The notes under the pieces were generated by a model. That model was not told the origin of the DNA, made no database searches, and saw only the letters and a program-made list of their open reading frames with translations. The position numbers were made by a program, and so were the translations under genes. From Dongia_A sp039808885 (GTDB taxonomy: Bacteria; Pseudomonadota; Alphaproteobacteria; Dongiales; Dongiaceae), in contig JBDHTX010000006.1 in assembly GCA_039808885.1 (NCBI GenBank), forward strand, positions 118,395 through 182,394: DNA of 64,000 nucleotides, given 5' to 3'. Positions 62,354 through 64,000 of this stretch are shown here, in pieces; the first letter of the stretch is position 1, and each line of letters opens with the position of its first letter.

Positions 62354-63381
62354 GCCGTCTCGGTCCCGAGCAGCGGCAGCAGTTCCTGCGGCTTCATCCA
62401 TTCGGTGTTGTTGTTGCTGGTGTAGGAGAATTCCTCCGGCACCGGCTTGGAGCCGGGCAGCTGCTTGCGCTCGACTTCCCAGTAGCGATAGGACGGCTCG
62501 ATGGAGAAGCGGTCCTCCAACTCCACGGTGTACCAGGCGTCCTCGGCGGAGATCAGCACCTCGTGCAGCTTCTCGCCCGGACGGATGCCGACCACCTTGT
62601 GCTTGGCCTTGGGCGAGATCGCGGTGGCGACGTCGGTCATCTTCATCGACGGGATCTTGGGCACGAAGATCTCGCCGCCGCGCATCATCGCCATGGATGA
62701 GATGACGAAGTTGACGCCCTGCTGCAGGGTGATCAGGAACCGGGTCATGCGCAGGTCGGTGATCGGCAGCTCCGTCGCGCCCTCGGCCACCAGCTTCTTG
62801 AAGAACGGAATGACGCTGCCGCGCGAGCCGATGACGTTGCCATAGCGCACGACCGAGAAGCGGCAGCCGCCCGCACCGGCCAGGTTGTTGGCGGCGATGA
62901 AGATCTTGTCCGAGGCCAGCTTGCTGGCGCCGTAGAGATTGATCGGGTTGGCCGCCTTGTCGGTGGACAGCGCCACCACCCGCTTCACCCCGGCCTTGAT
63001 CGAGGCGTTGACCACGTTCTCGGCGCCGTGGACGTTGGTGGCGATGCATTCGAAGGGGTTGTATTCGGCGGTCGGCACCTGCTTCAGCGCCGCGGCGTGG
63101 ACCACGGTGTCGACCCCGCGCATCGCCATTTCCAGGCGACCGGCGTCGCGTACGTCGCCGATGAAATAGCGCAAGGCGGTGTATTTGCTCTGCGGCATCT
63201 CCTGCTGCATCTCGAACTGCTTCAGCTCGTCGCGCGAATAGACGATCAGGCGCGAGGGCTTGTAGCGCTCAAGCACGGTCTTGATGAACTGCTTGCCGAA
63301 GGAGCCGGTGCCGCCGGTCACGAGGATGGCATGGCCGTTCAGGTCGGCCGCGGGTTCCAGGAACTGGCGCAATGGTCTCAC
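62350..63381 (-). CDS. pseB: UDP-N-acetylglucosamine 4,6-dehydratase (inverting)
   Basis: A 343-residue SDR-type dehydratase: N-A/H-A-I-L-V-T-G-G-T-G-S-F-G-K-Q-F (about 14-29), N-P-F-E-C-I-A-T-N-V-H-G-A-E-N, and S-T-D-K-A-A-N-P-I-N-L-Y-G-A-S-K containing the catalytic Tyr-x-x-x-Lys region. It starts the PseB-PseC route. The start is uncertain: GTG at 63381 is close to an AAGGAG site, and TTG at 63372 is an alternative; the open frame extends to 63501 through proline-rich, non-homologous sequence. Confidence 0.9.
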   Translation of the reverse strand: MRPLRQFLEPAADLNGHAILVTGGTGSFGKQFIKTVLERYKPSRLIVYSRDELKQFEMQQEMPQSKYTALRYFIGDVRDAGRLEMAMRGVDTVVHAAALKQVPTAEYNPFECIATNVHGAENVVNASIKAGVKRVVALSTDKAANPINLYGASKLASDKIFIAANNLAGAGGCRFSVVRYGNVIGSRGSVIPFFKKLVAEGATELPITDLRMTRFLITLQQGVNFVISSMAMMRGGEIFVPKIPSMKMTDVATAISPKAKHKVVGIRPGEKLHEVLISAEDAWYTVELEDRFSIEPSYRYWEVERKQLPGSKPVPEEFSYTSNNNTEWMKPQELLPLLGTETA

Positions 63382-63599
63382 TTCTCCTTCTGGCGCGGCG
63401 CCGGCCGGTCTCGGCGGGCGGCGTTGCGGCCGGATGACAGCGTTCGGAGGCCGGTCCTTAGCAGCCGGGCAGCGGCCCGTCAATTCGACCCACCGCCCCA
63501 CCCCGGGACGGTTGCCGCAAGCCCGCGCGGCCGGTAATCTCCCAGCGGAATCAACACCTTTCCGCCCGATTCGCGCCTCCCCGCAACCCGAGGGCCGCC

Positions 63600-64000
63600 A
63601 TGAGCCGCAAACCCCCGCTCCTGCTGCAGGATGGCACCCTGGGCCTCCGCGCGCCCGAGCCCGGCGACACGGACGCCTACCTGGCCTTCCGCAACGATTT
63701 GGGGGCCGCCGGCGACCTCATCGGCTTCGTGCGCGGGGTGCCGGCGCACAAGGTCAAGGAATGGATCGCCACCATCGACAACCGGGCGACCGTCACCCTG
63801 ACGGCAGTGCTGCTCGCCGACCAGCGGCCGGTCGGCTATGTCAATGTCTACGACCAGGACACGGTCTCCGGCACCTGCCAGATGGGCCTGGCAATCTTCG
63901 CGCCGCAGGATCGCGGCCAGGGCTATGGCAAGCGGATCATCCAGCTGATGCTCGACTACCTGCGCGACTGGCTCAACATGCGCAAGGTGTCGATGACCGT
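63600..64000 (+). CDS. GNAT-family N-acetyltransferase (cut by window end)
   Basis: The frame is open from the ATG at 63600 to the right edge (133 complete codons). It begins L-L-L-Q-D-G-T-L-G-L-R-A-P-E-P-G-D and contains the acetyl-CoA loop D-R-G-Q-G-Y-G-K-R-I-I-Q near 111-122, typical of the SpeG/PseH-like branch. Its position beside pseB and pseC makes a sugar N-acetyltransferase (PseH role) plausible, but polyamine or peptide acetyltransferases share this fold. The C-terminus is outside the window. Confidence 0.75.
   Translation, partial: MSRKPPLLLQDGTLGLRAPEPGDTDAYLAFRNDLGAAGDLIGFVRGVPAHKVKEWIATIDNRATVTLTAVLLADQRPVGYVNVYDQDTVSGTCQMGLAIFAPQDRGQGYGKRIIQLMLDYLRDWLNMRKVSMT

Overview
The window is GC-rich, densely coded DNA from a free-living alphaproteobacterium, most likely of the Rhodospirillales type. 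This is judged from gene content: CtrA-like boxes near motility and signalling genes, DUF2336 and PAS proteins, an Entner-Doudoroff operon, heterotetrameric sarcosine oxidase, an SpsF-like sugar locus and two families of intergenic palindromes. There is no phage, insertion sequence or CRISPR array; it reads as chromosomal backbone rich in amine and amino-acid catabolism.

Layout. 1-2.2 kb: end of a penicillin-acylase-family gene overlapping a threonine ammonia-lyase. 2.2-4.8 kb: motAB and an RDD membrane protein. 4.8-6.8 kb: bpt and an orphan TRAP binding protein. 7-14.7 kb: a polyamine operon (two lipoprotein binding proteins, potGHI, aguB, an Rsm22-like methyltransferase). 14.8-15.0 kb: a predicted CRP-activated small RNA. 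15-20.7 kb: the glucose operon zwf-pgl-edd-glk-eda on the minus strand. 21-25.4 kb: a choline-kinase-like gene, a guanidino catabolic set (aruH plus a deiminase-like gene, divergent from gbuA) and tRNA-Thr. 25.5-28.2 kb: a DUF2336 / PAS histidine-kinase pair. 28-33 kb: serine-glyoxylate aminotransferase, an acyl-CoA synthetase and a TAXI binding protein. 33-37 kb: a GFA / PhnD-like / EamA / TusA operon and a fatty acid desaturase behind an 18-bp palindrome. 37-42.3 kb: a non-pyrrolysine MttB-family methyltransferase, a repeat-built secreted protein, an Fe-S protein, an HD/VOC pair and a small secreted protein. 42.3-50.2 kb: a GbdR-like regulator divergent from soxB-soxB-soxD-soxA-soxG. 50-58.4 kb: housekeeping and transport genes including carbonic anhydrase, yciB, an L,D-transpeptidase, glpK, upp, 4-hydroxyproline epimerase and mscL. 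58.6-64 kb: a nonulosonate-type sugar locus (SDR, cytidylyltransferase/aldo-keto reductase fusion, pseC, pseB, partial GNAT).

Functional theme. Many genes feed plant- or animal-derived nitrogenous osmolytes into central metabolism. Betaine and sarcosine use is suggested by MttB, GbdR and Sox. Arginine and guanidino compounds are served by AruH and GbuA, putrescine precursors by Pot and AguB, and hydroxyproline by its epimerase. Sugars enter through the Entner-Doudoroff operon.

The most novel signal is regulatory. A perfect TGTGA-N6-TCACA site lies upstream of a compact two-hairpin RNA at about 14884-14973. A near-perfect copy, with the identical 21-nt distance to a -10 element, sits in front of a small secreted-protein gene at 41845 whose mRNA would be leaderless. 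This suggests a CRP-type regulon containing a new sRNA. All calls come from reading the sequence and remembered family knowledge; no searches were run.
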